A stretch of 64,000 bases of DNA from Io17-Chloro-G2 sp965226825 (GTDB lineage Bacteria > Chloroflexota > Dehalococcoidia > Lucifugimonadales > UBA3495): NCBI GenBank assembly GCA_965226825.1, contig CBDDED010000003.1:1860001-1924000 (forward strand). Direction: 5' to 3'. Position numbers and translations under genes: made by a program. Below, piece after piece: positions 55,048 to 63,911 of this stretch; the first letter of the stretch is position 1; each line of letters begins with the position of its first letter. The notes below the pieces were generated by a model. The model ran no database searches and was not told where the DNA came from. It saw nothing but the letters and a program-made list of their open reading frames with translations.

Positions 55048-55663
55048 ACTTCAGCCAAGGGAGTCCTTCGAGCCTCCGGTGGCCCGCAGAACAAACCCGC
55101 TCCGGGTGGTCGCCAGGGCAAACGCATTCCAGTGTGACGGACGAATCTTGCATCCAACGTGATGCCTGATTGCCATTTGCCCAACCGCGCCGACCTCCCG
55201 GTCATTCTCTCCGCAGAGGGAATCCAGAGCCCTTTTTATCGTTCAGGCAGGCATAGCTATCCAAGGCACGGGCATACGGCAAGGATTTGGAAGGGACCGC
55301 GCCGCGAAAATGGCGAAGGGACGCTGTGTGGCTCTCCCTCACCTCGCATTTCCCCATTGACATAAACGCGTCGGCGCACGGAGAGGGCTCTGGATTCCCT
55401 GTGCGGGAAGAAAGACGGGGTAGGGTCCGGCGAATACCCCATCGCGAACTCTTCGATGCAATCGGCTTCCGCGGGTCCTTTGGTCTTAAATTGCGATAGC
55501 GCTGGGGTGGACGCTTTCCGGTTTGATAGTCTCCAGGCGCAAGGCCTTTTAGGTGGAATTCCCGAAGCCTTATCTCCCTACCTTAAGCCCAGGCCTCAGG
55601 ATAGCCGGAGGGTGCCAGGAACACACGCGGAACCGCAGGGCACAGCGCCCTCCGTTGGAAACC
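55048..55663. repeat. Gene-free region with an inverted pair of repeat-family copies
   Basis: No gene is supported. Family copies at about 55200-55235 (forward) and 55385-55421 (reverse) face each other, about 220 bases apart overall, resembling the ends of a small transposon remnant. Sequence between them is unremarkable. The remainder to 55663 shows nothing I recognise. Confidence 0.55.
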
Positions 55664-56530
55664 TCACCCGGAGACCGACTCTTTGAAACGCCGGATTGCA
55701 TCGATGTGCTGGTCGGGCCCGCTGAGGCCTGCCCTCATGGTGTTGACCGACAGGTGACTGGCTCCCAGTTCGTCCCAAGCGGCCGCCGACTTGGCCCAAT
55801 CGTCGGGGCCGCCGCTAGAGAAGCTTACCCGCCCTTCTATTCCGATGTCTCCGGGGTCCCGGCCAGCAGCTCTGGCGTACTCTCGCATCTTGCCCAACTG
55901 CTCTTGGCCCTGGCTGTCGGGTTGGAACTGGGGAAACCAGCCGTCGGCCATGCGGCCAATGCGCCGCATCACCCGGTCGGCCCCTCCGCCGAACCAAATA
56001 GGGATAGGCCGCTGCACCGGCAGGGGATTGATACCGGCGTGGGAAACCTTGTGGTACCTGCCGTCAAATGAGATGACCTCTTCAGTCCAGAGAGCCCGCA
56101 GCAATCGAATCTGTTCTACGCTGCGGCGGCCCCGGTTGCTGAAATCCTCGCCTAACGCCTCGTACTCCACGTGGTTCCACCCTATGCCGATGCCCAGGCG
56201 CAGGCGGCCTCCGGTCAACACATCCACCTCGGCTGCCTGCTTGGCAACCAGGGCGGTCTGGCGCTGGCCCAGAATCAATACTCCCGTGGTCATCTGAATC
56301 TTGTCGGTCACTCCGGCCAGGTATCCGAACAGCACGAACGGTTCGTGGAACATGTCCGAGTGGCTGTAAGGGCGTTCCCAACTCTCCCGTTTGCTGGGAT
56401 CTGCCCCCAGGACGTGATCGAAAACCAGCAGGTGCTCGTATCCCATGGCCTCAGCGGCCTGGGCAAAATCACGAACCGCAATGGGGTCTGCGCCAATTTC
56501 GGTTTGAGGGAAGATGGCTCCTAGCTGCAT
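55664..56530 (-). CDS. LLM-class F420-dependent oxidoreductase
   Basis: A luciferase-like TIM-barrel flavin/F420 enzyme of 288 residues. Markers are QLGAIFPQTEIG, GYEHLLVFDHVLG, MTTGVLILGQRQTALVAKQAAEVD, GGRLRLGIGIGWNHVEYEALG and PIPIWFGGGADRVMRRIGRMADGW. These match the Rv2161c-like F420 group. AGGAGACCACC precedes the ATG. It lies alone; the substrate, possibly a secondary alcohol or alkane sulfonate analogue, cannot be deduced. Confidence 0.9.
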   Translation of the reverse strand: MQLGAIFPQTEIGADPIAVRDFAQAAEAMGYEHLLVFDHVLGADPSKRESWERPYSHSDMFHEPFVLFGYLAGVTDKIQMTTGVLILGQRQTALVAKQAAEVDVLTGGRLRLGIGIGWNHVEYEALGEDFSNRGRRSVEQIRLLRALWTEEVISFDGRYHKVSHAGINPLPVQRPIPIWFGGGADRVMRRIGRMADGWFPQFQPDSQGQEQLGKMREYARAAGRDPGDIGIEGRVSFSSGGPDDWAKSAAAWDELGASHLSVNTMRAGLSGPDQHIDAIRRFKESVSG

Positions 56531-56840
56531 GGTGGTCTCCTACCGGGTTTGCAGAGTAGACGTTAGCTGCCGCTCCAACCACAGTGGTGTCCGGAACGGC
56601 GGGCGAGTGTCTTTTAACCAGTATCGGAGGTTATGAAAGCGGCGTCAACCAAGCCAACCGTGCCAGTGATTGCCAGGGCAGGGTGGTCCAGCCCCTCCAC
56701 GCTCCAGTGATTTCCGTTGCAACGGAAATGGGGTGGGCTACCATCGTAACGGACACGCGCGGAATACAGCACCGCGAGAAAGCAACGGCCTAGGGAGGTT
56801 CGCTTAGGTAACGTGCGGGTGCGAAAGGCCCGGTGCGGCG
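56531..56840. other. Gene-free spacer with a perfect palindrome
   Basis: About 310 bases without a gene. An 18-base perfect palindrome, TTTCCGTTGCAACGGAAA, is at 56711-56728. It could be a protein-binding site or a decayed repeat-family core (which also contains CCGTTGCGACG-like sequence). Confidence 0.45.
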
Positions 56841-58535
56841 TCAGTTGGGGGCGACTCCGTATTGGTCCAAAAGGTCTTGGATTCCTACCCCGACTTGCCG
56901 CCGCTGATTGTCGGCAGCCGTCCGCTCCTGGCGCAGGCCTTGGTAAATCCCGGCGTCAAAGGGGCGCCAACTGTTTTTAAGGTCATCCAGAGCTGACGAT
57001 TCCCTGCGGACGGCCTCAACCAGCAATTCGCCGAAGGGACGCAACACCATGGTGTTCGGCAACCGGCTAACCTCAGCGGATAGGTCATTGTATCCGGCGC
57101 CGATTCCCAGCAGGGCATCGATGGCGCCGAGACGGTCGCATCCTCCCTCATCGGCGCGCCAAGCATCAAAATTTTGGTGGAAATCGTTCCAATTCACCAT
57201 CAGGGCTTGAAGTTGACCCGAAAATTCGTCAACAGCGTTCAATTGGTCTTCAGATAGGCTCAGGTTGAGTTGGTCCAACGCTCCTTTGGCATCTCGGCGG
57301 GATGCGTTGGCAAATACCAATTCTTCCTCAAATCTTCCGAAAAGGTCAGGTTCCTGCGCGACGAACTCGGGGTTTTTGGTCGGGGGAACCTCGGTCGGCT
57401 TGGCAGGGACAGGGTCTTCGGGGATCCCAATGTCGGTGGAATCCACCGGCTCTGCGGGGCTCCCAAAGTCTCCGAAACCACCAAAACCTCCAAATTGTTC
57501 AGCGGGGGGATCGCTTTCCTGGGGTTCTTTTTGAAACGTGGCCCGCAAGCTACGCAACACCAGGTCTTCGGAATCGGCGGTTTGGGCCATCAGGTCCGCC
57601 ACGATTTGGGTATCCTTGTAAGTTGGTAGTTCACGGGTGGCCGCGACCACGTTACTGAAATCTGAGATAAGTCCGCTCAGCTCTTCAACAACCTCGGCCG
57701 AACTAAGCTTGGCCTCATCGGCGCGGAATGAATCGTATTGCCGGTGGAATTCATCCCAACGGGCGTTGACCTCGTTGAACGCCATGGTGAATTCCATCAG
57801 CCTGGCTCTTCCCGCATCGGTCCTTCTTTCTTCCAAGTCAGCCAGGGTGTCAAAGACTTCCTGAAGCGCCCCTGCGGAGTAAGACCGGACCTTGTCCACC
57901 TGGTCTACCGGCGAAACCTGTCCCGATTGGTTGGAGGGTTCCAGTACGACATAGACCTCCGATCCTTCGGTGTCCGCTGAATTCTCCTTTTTACCAGTAT
58001 CCGAAGCGTCCAGACCATTACCGAAGGCTGCAACGGTATCGGAAGAAGTGGCGGAGTCCGAGACGTCGCGCAACGACCTGAGAGCCTGCAGTTCGGTCTC
58101 GGCGGCCAGTACGACGCGGTCGGCCAAATGTCTGGTAGCGCTGGCCCGATCAAGGTTTCTGGCCGATTGGACGACGGCGGCGAACCGGCTATCGAACTGG
58201 TTCAAGGGTGTTCGGACAGACCTGGGGTCGCAAGCGATTAATCCGGCCTCCCAGGTGTCGTAACTGACGCGCAATTCGTCCCAACTTCCGTTGACCGAGT
58301 CCAAACCCCGAGAGAATTCCAGGGCGGATTCCAATACGCCCTGGGGAACGGGAGTGGGCGTGGGGGCGCTAAAGCCGGGTCTCTGGGCCAGGGCGGTGAT
58401 GGTGGCCTGAGTGTCGGGTTTAGCCGCAGCGGGAATTTCCGGGGGGGCGGCGGGGGTTGAACACGCCAAGGCGACCAATGCCAGGGCCGCAGCGGCCAAA
58501 GCGATAGACCAGCGTAGCCACCACTTGCACATCAA
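56841..58535 (-). CDS. Lipoprotein with three internal repeat modules
   Basis: A 564-residue predicted lipoprotein. A signal helix ends with the lipobox VALAC (about residue 25). Three related modules of about 75-90 residues follow, each opening with W-(D/N)-(E/D)-(L/F)-x3-(Y/F)-D-x-(W/F)-x-A: WDELRVSYDTWEA, WDEFHRQYDSFRA and WNDFHQNFDAWRA. Each continues through a helical segment ending in LRSL or LDDL. Modules 2 and 3 are separated by a Gly/Pro-rich linker (about 350-400). I do not recognise the fold. It starts three bases after the GldG-like gene and is last in the operon with the S49 peptidase. Confidence 0.75.
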   Translation of the reverse strand: MMCKWWLRWSIALAAAALALVALACSTPAAPPEIPAAAKPDTQATITALAQRPGFSAPTPTPVPQGVLESALEFSRGLDSVNGSWDELRVSYDTWEAGLIACDPRSVRTPLNQFDSRFAAVVQSARNLDRASATRHLADRVVLAAETELQALRSLRDVSDSATSSDTVAAFGNGLDASDTGKKENSADTEGSEVYVVLEPSNQSGQVSPVDQVDKVRSYSAGALQEVFDTLADLEERRTDAGRARLMEFTMAFNEVNARWDEFHRQYDSFRADEAKLSSAEVVEELSGLISDFSNVVAATRELPTYKDTQIVADLMAQTADSEDLVLRSLRATFQKEPQESDPPAEQFGGFGGFGDFGSPAEPVDSTDIGIPEDPVPAKPTEVPPTKNPEFVAQEPDLFGRFEEELVFANASRRDAKGALDQLNLSLSEDQLNAVDEFSGQLQALMVNWNDFHQNFDAWRADEGGCDRLGAIDALLGIGAGYNDLSAEVSRLPNTMVLRPFGELLVEAVRRESSALDDLKNSWRPFDAGIYQGLRQERTAADNQRRQVGVGIQDLLDQYGVAPN

Positions 58536-58538
58536 GTT

Positions 58539-59819
58539 TTAATACACTCCAACAAAGTCGCCAACGAGTCCTTGCCTAAAGGAGCCATTCTCCAGTTGTC
58601 TGAGCACACGATCCACGTCATCGGGAGTGTCGCCCAAGACGATCAAAACCTCCCGTTGTTCATCCTGGTAAAGGACTGCCACGGCAGATTCGTCCCTGGC
58701 AATCGCCGGCGTGAACGGCGTCCGCAATTCATCGCCAACTTCAACCCCGGCCAATTGCAGATATTGCGCCACACTTGGAGCGTCATCGTACAGACCCAGG
58801 TACACCAGGTCACTGTTGGGGTCTGGCGCGTTCCGTATTTCCGAGGCTACCTGGAATCCTGACAGCACGCTCGTGATCCCGACGCCGGAATTCAACAACG
58901 AGGACCTCCCCAAAATAATTTCCGTGGTTTCATCGAAAAAGTATGGGAAGTCCGCCAGGTCGAAACTGCGTTCACTGGTCGTCAGGAAGTCTGCGAGGTT
59001 GGAGATCAGCCTTGGATTGTTCACAATTGTGCTTTGTGGTGGAATCAAGAAGGTAAGGTCGGTCAACGCGACCACTCCCCCTTGTTCACTCCTGGCCATG
59101 GGATACAGCGGCTCAACTCGCTCGACGAAAGTGGACTGGGTGTTGCCATCGGCGATGGCCAGACCCCCGTTGGGGGTTTCCAGGGAGCCAGCAGTATACA
59201 GGGCAATTCTGCCCAACCCGTCTGTAAGCTTGTCCGGCTTGAAATCACTAATGTAAACGTTCTGGAAGTTCAGATCGTATTCCACAGAGTTATGGAGGTA
59301 ATCCGGCCTGAAAGTGATTCCGAACTCCTTGGAGAGAGAGTTCATCCTGTGATTGCGGGTAGGGTCGGCTATCAGCAACAGTTTGCCGCCCTTTTCCTCA
59401 ACAAACTGACGCACCAGGACGGCTTCCTCATTATTGAATGGCCTGGAGGGTTGGATAACCAAAAAGCTGTCCGCCAACCGAAGTTGTTCAGCTAAACTCT
59501 TCCCGCCTTCGGACACCACGAGAAATTCCAGAGAATACCCTCGCCGGGATATTTCGTTAAGGAAGGATGATATTTCGTCGCGGCTGAAACCGTTGGAATG
59601 GCCCATGTCAACCAGCAGGGTGCCCTGTTGAACCGGGGAGATGGTCTCCAGATTAGTGAAGCTGGACTCGGGAGGAGTTATATGTTGGGTCCTTAACTGC
59701 TCCGAAGGCGGAGGGTCATAGGATCCTTGATAAAAGTAAAAATAGGCGCCAACAAAAAATGCCAGCGCAGCCGCCGGGAGGATCAGCACAATGCTGAATC
59801 TATTGAGAAGGTCCAACAT
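58539..59819 (-). CDS. Membrane-anchored GldG/DUF4350-like protein
   Basis: An N-terminal anchor helix (VLILPAAALAFFVGAYFYFY) is followed by an extracellular domain. TLLVDMGHSNGFSRDEISSFLNEI and FLVIQPSRPFNNEEAVLVRQFVEEKGGKLLLIADPTR match the GldG/DUF4350 pattern, a glutamine-amidotransferase-like sensor fold without visible catalytic residues. The start is ATG 59819; the open frame continues upstream, but that part overlaps the peptidase. The gene overlaps the upstream peptidase by 20 bases. GldG proteins normally assist ABC exporters; no ATPase adjoins here. Confidence 0.7.
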   Translation of the reverse strand: MLDLLNRFSIVLILPAAALAFFVGAYFYFYQGSYDPPPSEQLRTQHITPPESSFTNLETISPVQQGTLLVDMGHSNGFSRDEISSFLNEISRRGYSLEFLVVSEGGKSLAEQLRLADSFLVIQPSRPFNNEEAVLVRQFVEEKGGKLLLIADPTRNHRMNSLSKEFGITFRPDYLHNSVEYDLNFQNVYISDFKPDKLTDGLGRIALYTAGSLETPNGGLAIADGNTQSTFVERVEPLYPMARSEQGGVVALTDLTFLIPPQSTIVNNPRLISNLADFLTTSERSFDLADFPYFFDETTEIILGRSSLLNSGVGITSVLSGFQVASEIRNAPDPNSDLVYLGLYDDAPSVAQYLQLAGVEVGDELRTPFTPAIARDESAVAVLYQDEQREVLIVLGDTPDDVDRVLRQLENGSFRQGLVGDFVGVY

Positions 59820-60870
59820 ACAAGTAGTAAACGTTCGGCGGGCTGATTTTTTGTGGGAACCCCGGCAGGGCCTCTTCTTGGCCCGGCCCGATGCCCCCAT
59901 AGGGGAGGATGTTGCGGAGCGCCTCCAAGTCGGTCCCGAAAGCGGGGGCTGGCTCGAACTCCGTCGATCCACTGGATGGACTTGGATTCTGGGACGGCGC
60001 CGGGCCTGCACCTCCCATCAACTGGCTCCCGGTGTCTCCTGAGGGGAATTCAAGCAGCAGCGGATCGTAAACCCACCGCAGGACTTCGTTATATCGCCTT
60101 TCAACCTGGGCGTTGATGTTAACCACATCGTAATGGGAAACGCCGGCCAATTCCGCGGCTGTTTCGACGGCGTCGGTGTCTCCGCCAATGGCGTCGGCCA
60201 GACCCACATTAACGGCTCCTATTCCCGGGTAGACCCGACCGGTAAGCAACTCTTGCTTGGTTAACTTCAGGCTTGACCCACGCTCGTTGATTACTATGCC
60301 GGCAAAAGAATGTTTCATCTCGTCGGCCATGGTAATCCAGTCCCGGCGGTCGCCTCCGAACAGCTTGTCGGGGCCGGTAATCACCAGGAATTCCAGAGGA
60401 GGGAACGGAATCGTGGGGCCAGGATAGGAGACGATCACGCCCACGTTCCCCACTAGAGATGAGGGCCGTGTGTATAGGTAGCTGGCGCCCATGGACATCA
60501 TGTAGCCGCCGCTGGCCACTAGGTCTCCCATGACCATGACCACGGGCTTCTCGTCTCGCAGGTTGCGGGTCTCCAGAAACAACCTTTCGCTAGAGGAGGC
60601 TCCCCCGCCCGGAGAACTGATACGAATCACCACGCCTTTGATATCGTCGCGATTCCTGGCGTACTCCAAATAGGACACAATCCTAGTTGCGGACCGGTCG
60701 TTAATGACAGTGTAAGGGATGTCGATAACGCCGATCTTGGGCTTTTGCGGGTACACGTGGAAGAACACAGCGTACCCAAGCCCAATACCCAGCGCGACCA
60801 ATACGACAAAAATAACGGGTCGGCTAAACACCATCCCCCCGAGGGTGGACAGTAGGCGCATGGGATTCAT
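59800..60870 (-). CDS. S49 family (SppA/SohB-like) serine peptidase
   Basis: A membrane-bound ClpP-fold peptidase. One anchor helix (PVIFVVLVALGIGLGYAVFF) precedes the S49 domain with GVVIRISSPGGGASSSE, VMGDLVASGGYMMSMGA (catalytic Ser in ASGGY) and SLVGNVGVIVSYPG. ELLTGRVYPGIGAVNVGLADAIGG supports the assignment. The catalytic Lys cannot be assigned by eye. ATG 60861 may be the real start (AAGGA eight bases upstream). It heads the operon; degradation of signal peptides or membrane proteins is the family role. Confidence 0.85.
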   Translation of the reverse strand: MNPMRLLSTLGGMVFSRPVIFVVLVALGIGLGYAVFFHVYPQKPKIGVIDIPYTVINDRSATRIVSYLEYARNRDDIKGVVIRISSPGGGASSSERLFLETRNLRDEKPVVMVMGDLVASGGYMMSMGASYLYTRPSSLVGNVGVIVSYPGPTIPFPPLEFLVITGPDKLFGGDRRDWITMADEMKHSFAGIVINERGSSLKLTKQELLTGRVYPGIGAVNVGLADAIGGDTDAVETAAELAGVSHYDVVNINAQVERRYNEVLRWVYDPLLLEFPSGDTGSQLMGGAGPAPSQNPSPSSGSTEFEPAPAFGTDLEALRNILPYGGIGPGQEEALPGFPQKISPPNVYYLYVGPSQ

Positions 60871-60961
60871 CCTTTGTCAAGCAAGTTGTTGGTCCGACCG
60901 AGGTGAGAAGGCCAATTTGGACGAGGTCCGTTGGGGCAACTCCCGCAGAAACCTACAAACA

Positions 60962-60990
60962 ATGTTAGGTACCAGAGCAACCAATGTCAA
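60962..60990 (-). promoter_or_regulatory. Sigma70 promoter of the S49 peptidase operon
   Basis: On the minus strand TTGACA (60985-60990) and TAACAT (60962-60967) lie 17 bases apart, with the predicted start about 85 bases before the peptidase gene. Confidence 0.75.
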
Positions 60991-60991
60991 C

Positions 60992-61009
60992 TTGACACAG
61001 CGGTGTCAA
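60992..61009. promoter_or_regulatory. Operator-like palindrome beside the promoter
   Basis: TTGACAC and GTGTCAA, seven bases each, form a perfect inverted repeat around four bases, directly upstream of the -35 box. Its position suits an activator or upstream repressor site; the regulator is unknown. Confidence 0.55.
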
Positions 61010-61076
61010 ATGGCAACTTTCACGAGATATGCCGTCAGTTAGAGTGTGCTGGGATAAAATTAGCCGCGGTATCGGA

Positions 61077-61105
61077 TTGCTTGGCGCCGGGCTCTTTGTT
61101 ACCAT
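61077..61105 (+). promoter_or_regulatory. Possible promoter of tRNA-Gln
   Basis: TTGCTT and TACCAT are separated by 17 bases, ending 30 bases before the tRNA. The boxes are imperfect, so this is tentative. Confidence 0.4.
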
Positions 61106-61134
61106 GAACGTCCTCTTGTTATTCCCGCGGTCTT

Positions 61135-61208
61135 TGGGGATTAGTCTAGCGGTAGGACGCCTGACTCTGGATCAGGTAGCCGAGGTTCGAATCCTCGATC
61201 CCCAGCCA
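61135..61208 (+). tRNA. tRNA-Gln (anticodon CTG)
   Basis: A 74-base cloverleaf including an encoded CCA. The acceptor stem TGGGGAT pairs with ATCCCCA, the anticodon stem CCTGA with TCAGG around loop CTCTGGA (anticodon CTG, reads CAG), and the T arm GAGG..CCTC around TTCGAAT. It stands alone. Confidence 0.93.
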
Positions 61209-61448
61209 TCTTCCATCCCCAGGTCACACCCTCAAATCTCCCTTTGCCACCGCATATAGGCATTAGGCGAAGACCTGCGACAGCGGTAAGCCCCACAGCA
61301 ACTCTCCATTGGTGATTACGTCCTACCCGGCTAAAGTACGGCGGTGCCGTCGGCCCGGTGGACCCTGACGCTGCGGGTCCCCAGCACATACCCAAGTTCC
61401 ACCACCGCTACTACATCGCCGCCAGAATCTTCTGGGGGGCGGCGATTG

Positions 61449-61856
61449 CTATGCTCTTTCGAAAGGATTCTGCAGATCGACACCAAGCTGGTCAAAGTCC
61501 CGCACGTTCCTGGTGGCCACCGTGAGTCTGTGAACAATGGCAGTCGCGGCGATCATGGCGTCCTCGGTAATTGTATCTGACCTCCGATGCATGAGCCGTG
61601 CCCACTCCCGGAAGGTGGGCGCATCCATGGGCAATACGCTGTAGGAAGCCAGCACCTTGTCCAACCAGACCTCCAGTTCCTCTGCCTTGGTCACATCCTG
61701 CTCGCGAGTGATCTCGACCCCCGCCTGTATCTCTCCAACCGTAACAGCAGATACGAAGAGCTGCTCCGCCGGCACGTCCGCAATCCAATCAAGGACGGCA
61801 CGATGTGGACGGGGGCGGCGCAATTCCGAGACCACGTTGGTATCGAGGAGGAACAT
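61449..61856 (-). CDS. VapC-like PIN-domain toxin
   Basis: A 135-residue PIN-domain ribonuclease. The acidic active site shows as LLDTNVVSE (Asp), VTVGEIQAG (Glu), and ITEDAMIAATA (Glu/Asp), with TRNVRDFDQLGV near the C-terminus. It starts four bases after the antitoxin gene ends. VapC toxins usually cleave initiator or other tRNA; the target here is unknown. Confidence 0.9.
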   Translation of the reverse strand: MFLLDTNVVSELRRPRPHRAVLDWIADVPAEQLFVSAVTVGEIQAGVEITREQDVTKAEELEVWLDKVLASYSVLPMDAPTFREWARLMHRRSDTITEDAMIAATAIVHRLTVATRNVRDFDQLGVDLQNPFERA

Positions 61857-61860
61857 GGGC

Positions 61861-62121
61861 CTACTCCAAGATCAAGGGTGACCGGCGGCGATGCCGTCCG
61901 CGTGGCGGCACCAGGTCCTCGGTCCGCGCTTCCGGAGTCAGGAGTAGCTCCTTGAGGTCCGGCCTGGTCATCTGTTCCAGCTTGCGCCACTGCTCGATGG
62001 GAACCAGCACGGCGGTTTCCACTCCGCGCTTGGTCACAATCTGCGGCCCTTCTGCGAGTGTGGTATCGAGCAATTCGCTGAAGCGCGACTTGGCGTCTTG
62101 AACCGGCCATTTCCTGCTCAT
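61861..62121 (-). CDS. Phd/YefM-type antitoxin
   Basis: An 86-residue antitoxin. WPVQDAKSRFSELLDTTLAEGPQIVTKRG is the N-terminal DNA-binding part of Phd/YefM proteins, and the basic C-terminus should wrap the toxin. It lies first in the operon with the PIN toxin and probably represses it through the sites at 62145-62184. Confidence 0.85.
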   Translation of the reverse strand: MSRKWPVQDAKSRFSELLDTTLAEGPQIVTKRGVETAVLVPIEQWRKLEQMTRPDLKELLLTPEARTEDLVPPRGRHRRRSPLILE

Positions 62122-62144
62122 TTAGCACCCTGACCAATCGTTAC

Positions 62145-62184
62145 TGACTAGACAGCAGACTAGTTTATATTGATACTAGAGTCA
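62145..62184. promoter_or_regulatory. Candidate operator/promoter of the toxin-antitoxin operon
   Basis: Three CTAG-containing half-sites (TGACTAGA, GACTAGTT, TACTAGAGTCA) form overlapping inverted repeats about 30 bases upstream of the antitoxin gene. A TTGACT and TAGTCT pair 17 bases apart on the minus strand could be the promoter. Confidence 0.45.
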
Positions 62185-63038
62185 AGACCGATGACGATAG
62201 ATTCCGTACGCTGGCCGCAGCAAGGCAACACAGTTCCCGCGGCCGTTCCCGCCACCAAGATGTATTGGCGCCTGAAGACGAGTTTCGCGTGATCAGCACC
62301 AGGTGGGGAAGGGACTGAGTGTTAATTCAAGAAGTTTCGACCAGTGGATTTATCCTGCCTAATGAGGAGTCGGCCAGGTTGGCACCCAGATCAACAATAA
62401 TGTGTAGGGTCTTGAGGGCCCAGGGGCACAAAGATTGAGAACCCGGAAGAGAACCCGAGGACTGATCCAGCGTTGGTGGAAGTGCGTCCTCACGCGGCCG
62501 ACGACCTCGGGGTGAAGGGGGATTGCCACGGGCAGCAGTCCCCGCTTTCCGGGGCGGAGTTCCTGACCCCGGAACCGGCGGAGCTGCGGAGGCGTAGCAG
62601 TAAGGCCATGCGCTCGTCGCTTTCCCTGTTCGAGTGGGCGATCAAAGCGGACCACGAGTTACCCGGCGCAGGCCGCCAGTATTGCAACGACGGGTTATCT
62701 GATGAGGGGATTTTCTCGGGGATATTGGACCTGGCAATTAAAAGACGAGAATCTCCCCTAACAGGCTGTTGATAGCCGGGCAGGAAGAATTAGGCGTCTT
62801 TCTAAATATCCCGAAGTTGTAACACGAGGAAGGTGGATCGCTGTCAGGCTCGGAGGCATACCGCTCACCTTCTGGAAGGCAGGAGCGCGCTTCCTGACCT
62901 GGGACGGCGGACCCAGTCTTCAGCACGAAGGTTTGGTCCGCCGTCGGTTACGGGCAACTCTAGGATTGCCCCAGAGCATGACGAAGCCATTGGTCAGTGC
63001 GGCGTCGCGCATGACCACGGGACTCCGAGCTACCCAGC
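62185..63038. other. Long stretch without a supported gene
   Basis: About 850 bases in which no reading matches a family I know. A perfect 11-bp inverted repeat, GACGGCGGACC (62903-62913) and GGTCCGCCGTC (62935-62945), is present without a T-run. The region may be decayed coding sequence or regulatory DNA. Confidence 0.45.
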
Positions 63039-63911
63039 TTACCCTAAGTGTTGATGGATAAACGCGGTCATCTGCTCCAGCGCCTGCTGCGCTACATTCG
63101 TGGAAAGGTCCCGCAGCACCCCTTCGCCCTCATCTTCGAAGATCGTTACGTCAATCTGTCCACCGGCCTTGCGGTACTGCATGATGAACTCGTCCAGGTC
63201 CGGGCGCGGGTGCGCTGCCTCGTAGAGCCGTGCCAGGCACAGCGTGGGCGGTAGTTCCGTGCGCTCCCCGGCGGCCAGAATTCGTGCCGGAGCACCTTCT
63301 GCCATTGCCTCTTCCGTCACCCAGTACAGGTCGTGCATGGACGCGGTACGCTCGCCAACTGACTCGGGGGGTTTGATATCATCCCGCAGGCCCTTGGCGT
63401 AGTGATAGCGGCCCAGGGGATCTATCACCGGGGAGACCATGATCACGCAGCCCAGGGCGCCATCTACTTCGGTCGCGCCGTTGGTGAGGGACAGCGCCGC
63501 GTAGCGGGAATCGTGGGGCCGCATGCCCAGCAGCATCGACTGGTGGGCGCCGCTGGAGGTGCCCATGGCGCCGACCTTATCCGAAATGCCGTTCCAGTCT
63601 CCGGCGTGAGCCTTGCACCAGCGGATTCCATAGTGGATGTCGGCCAGGGAGGCAGGGTATGACGCTTCCGGCGGAACGCGAAAGTCCAGGGCCGCCACGA
63701 TGACGCCGTTCTTGGCCAGCGCTTCGTTGCCGGCATCGCCGTTCTCACGGCTACCATTCACCCAAGCGCCGCCATGCAACTCGACCATTACCGGGAAAGG
63801 TCCGCTGCCCTGGGGCTTGAAGAGGCGCGCCAGGAAGGGCTTATCACCGTGCCGCAGATATTCCACGTCTTCGATTTGGACTTCATACGTGGTCTGTTTA
63901 CTGGTAGTCAT
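63039..63911 (-). CDS. Alpha/beta hydrolase (carboxylesterase type)
   Basis: An esterase/lipase-like protein of 290 residues. HGGAW gives the HGG oxyanion motif, GTSSGAH the nucleophile elbow, and the acid/base residues lie in the final third. It belongs near the BD-FAE/hormone-sensitive-lipase group. AAGGAG precedes the ATG by six bases. It is the last gene of the window; the final bases hold nothing recognisable. Confidence 0.88.
   Translation of the reverse strand: MTTSKQTTYEVQIEDVEYLRHGDKPFLARLFKPQGSGPFPVMVELHGGAWVNGSRENGDAGNEALAKNGVIVAALDFRVPPEASYPASLADIHYGIRWCKAHAGDWNGISDKVGAMGTSSGAHQSMLLGMRPHDSRYAALSLTNGATEVDGALGCVIMVSPVIDPLGRYHYAKGLRDDIKPPESVGERTASMHDLYWVTEEAMAEGAPARILAAGERTELPPTLCLARLYEAAHPRPDLDEFIMQYRKAGGQIDVTIFEDEGEGVLRDLSTNVAQQALEQMTAFIHQHLG

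Noticed and set aside
62473..62772. Possible 99-residue gene
   Set aside because: No family resemblance, no good ribosome-binding site and biased composition typical of chance readings in GC-rich DNA.
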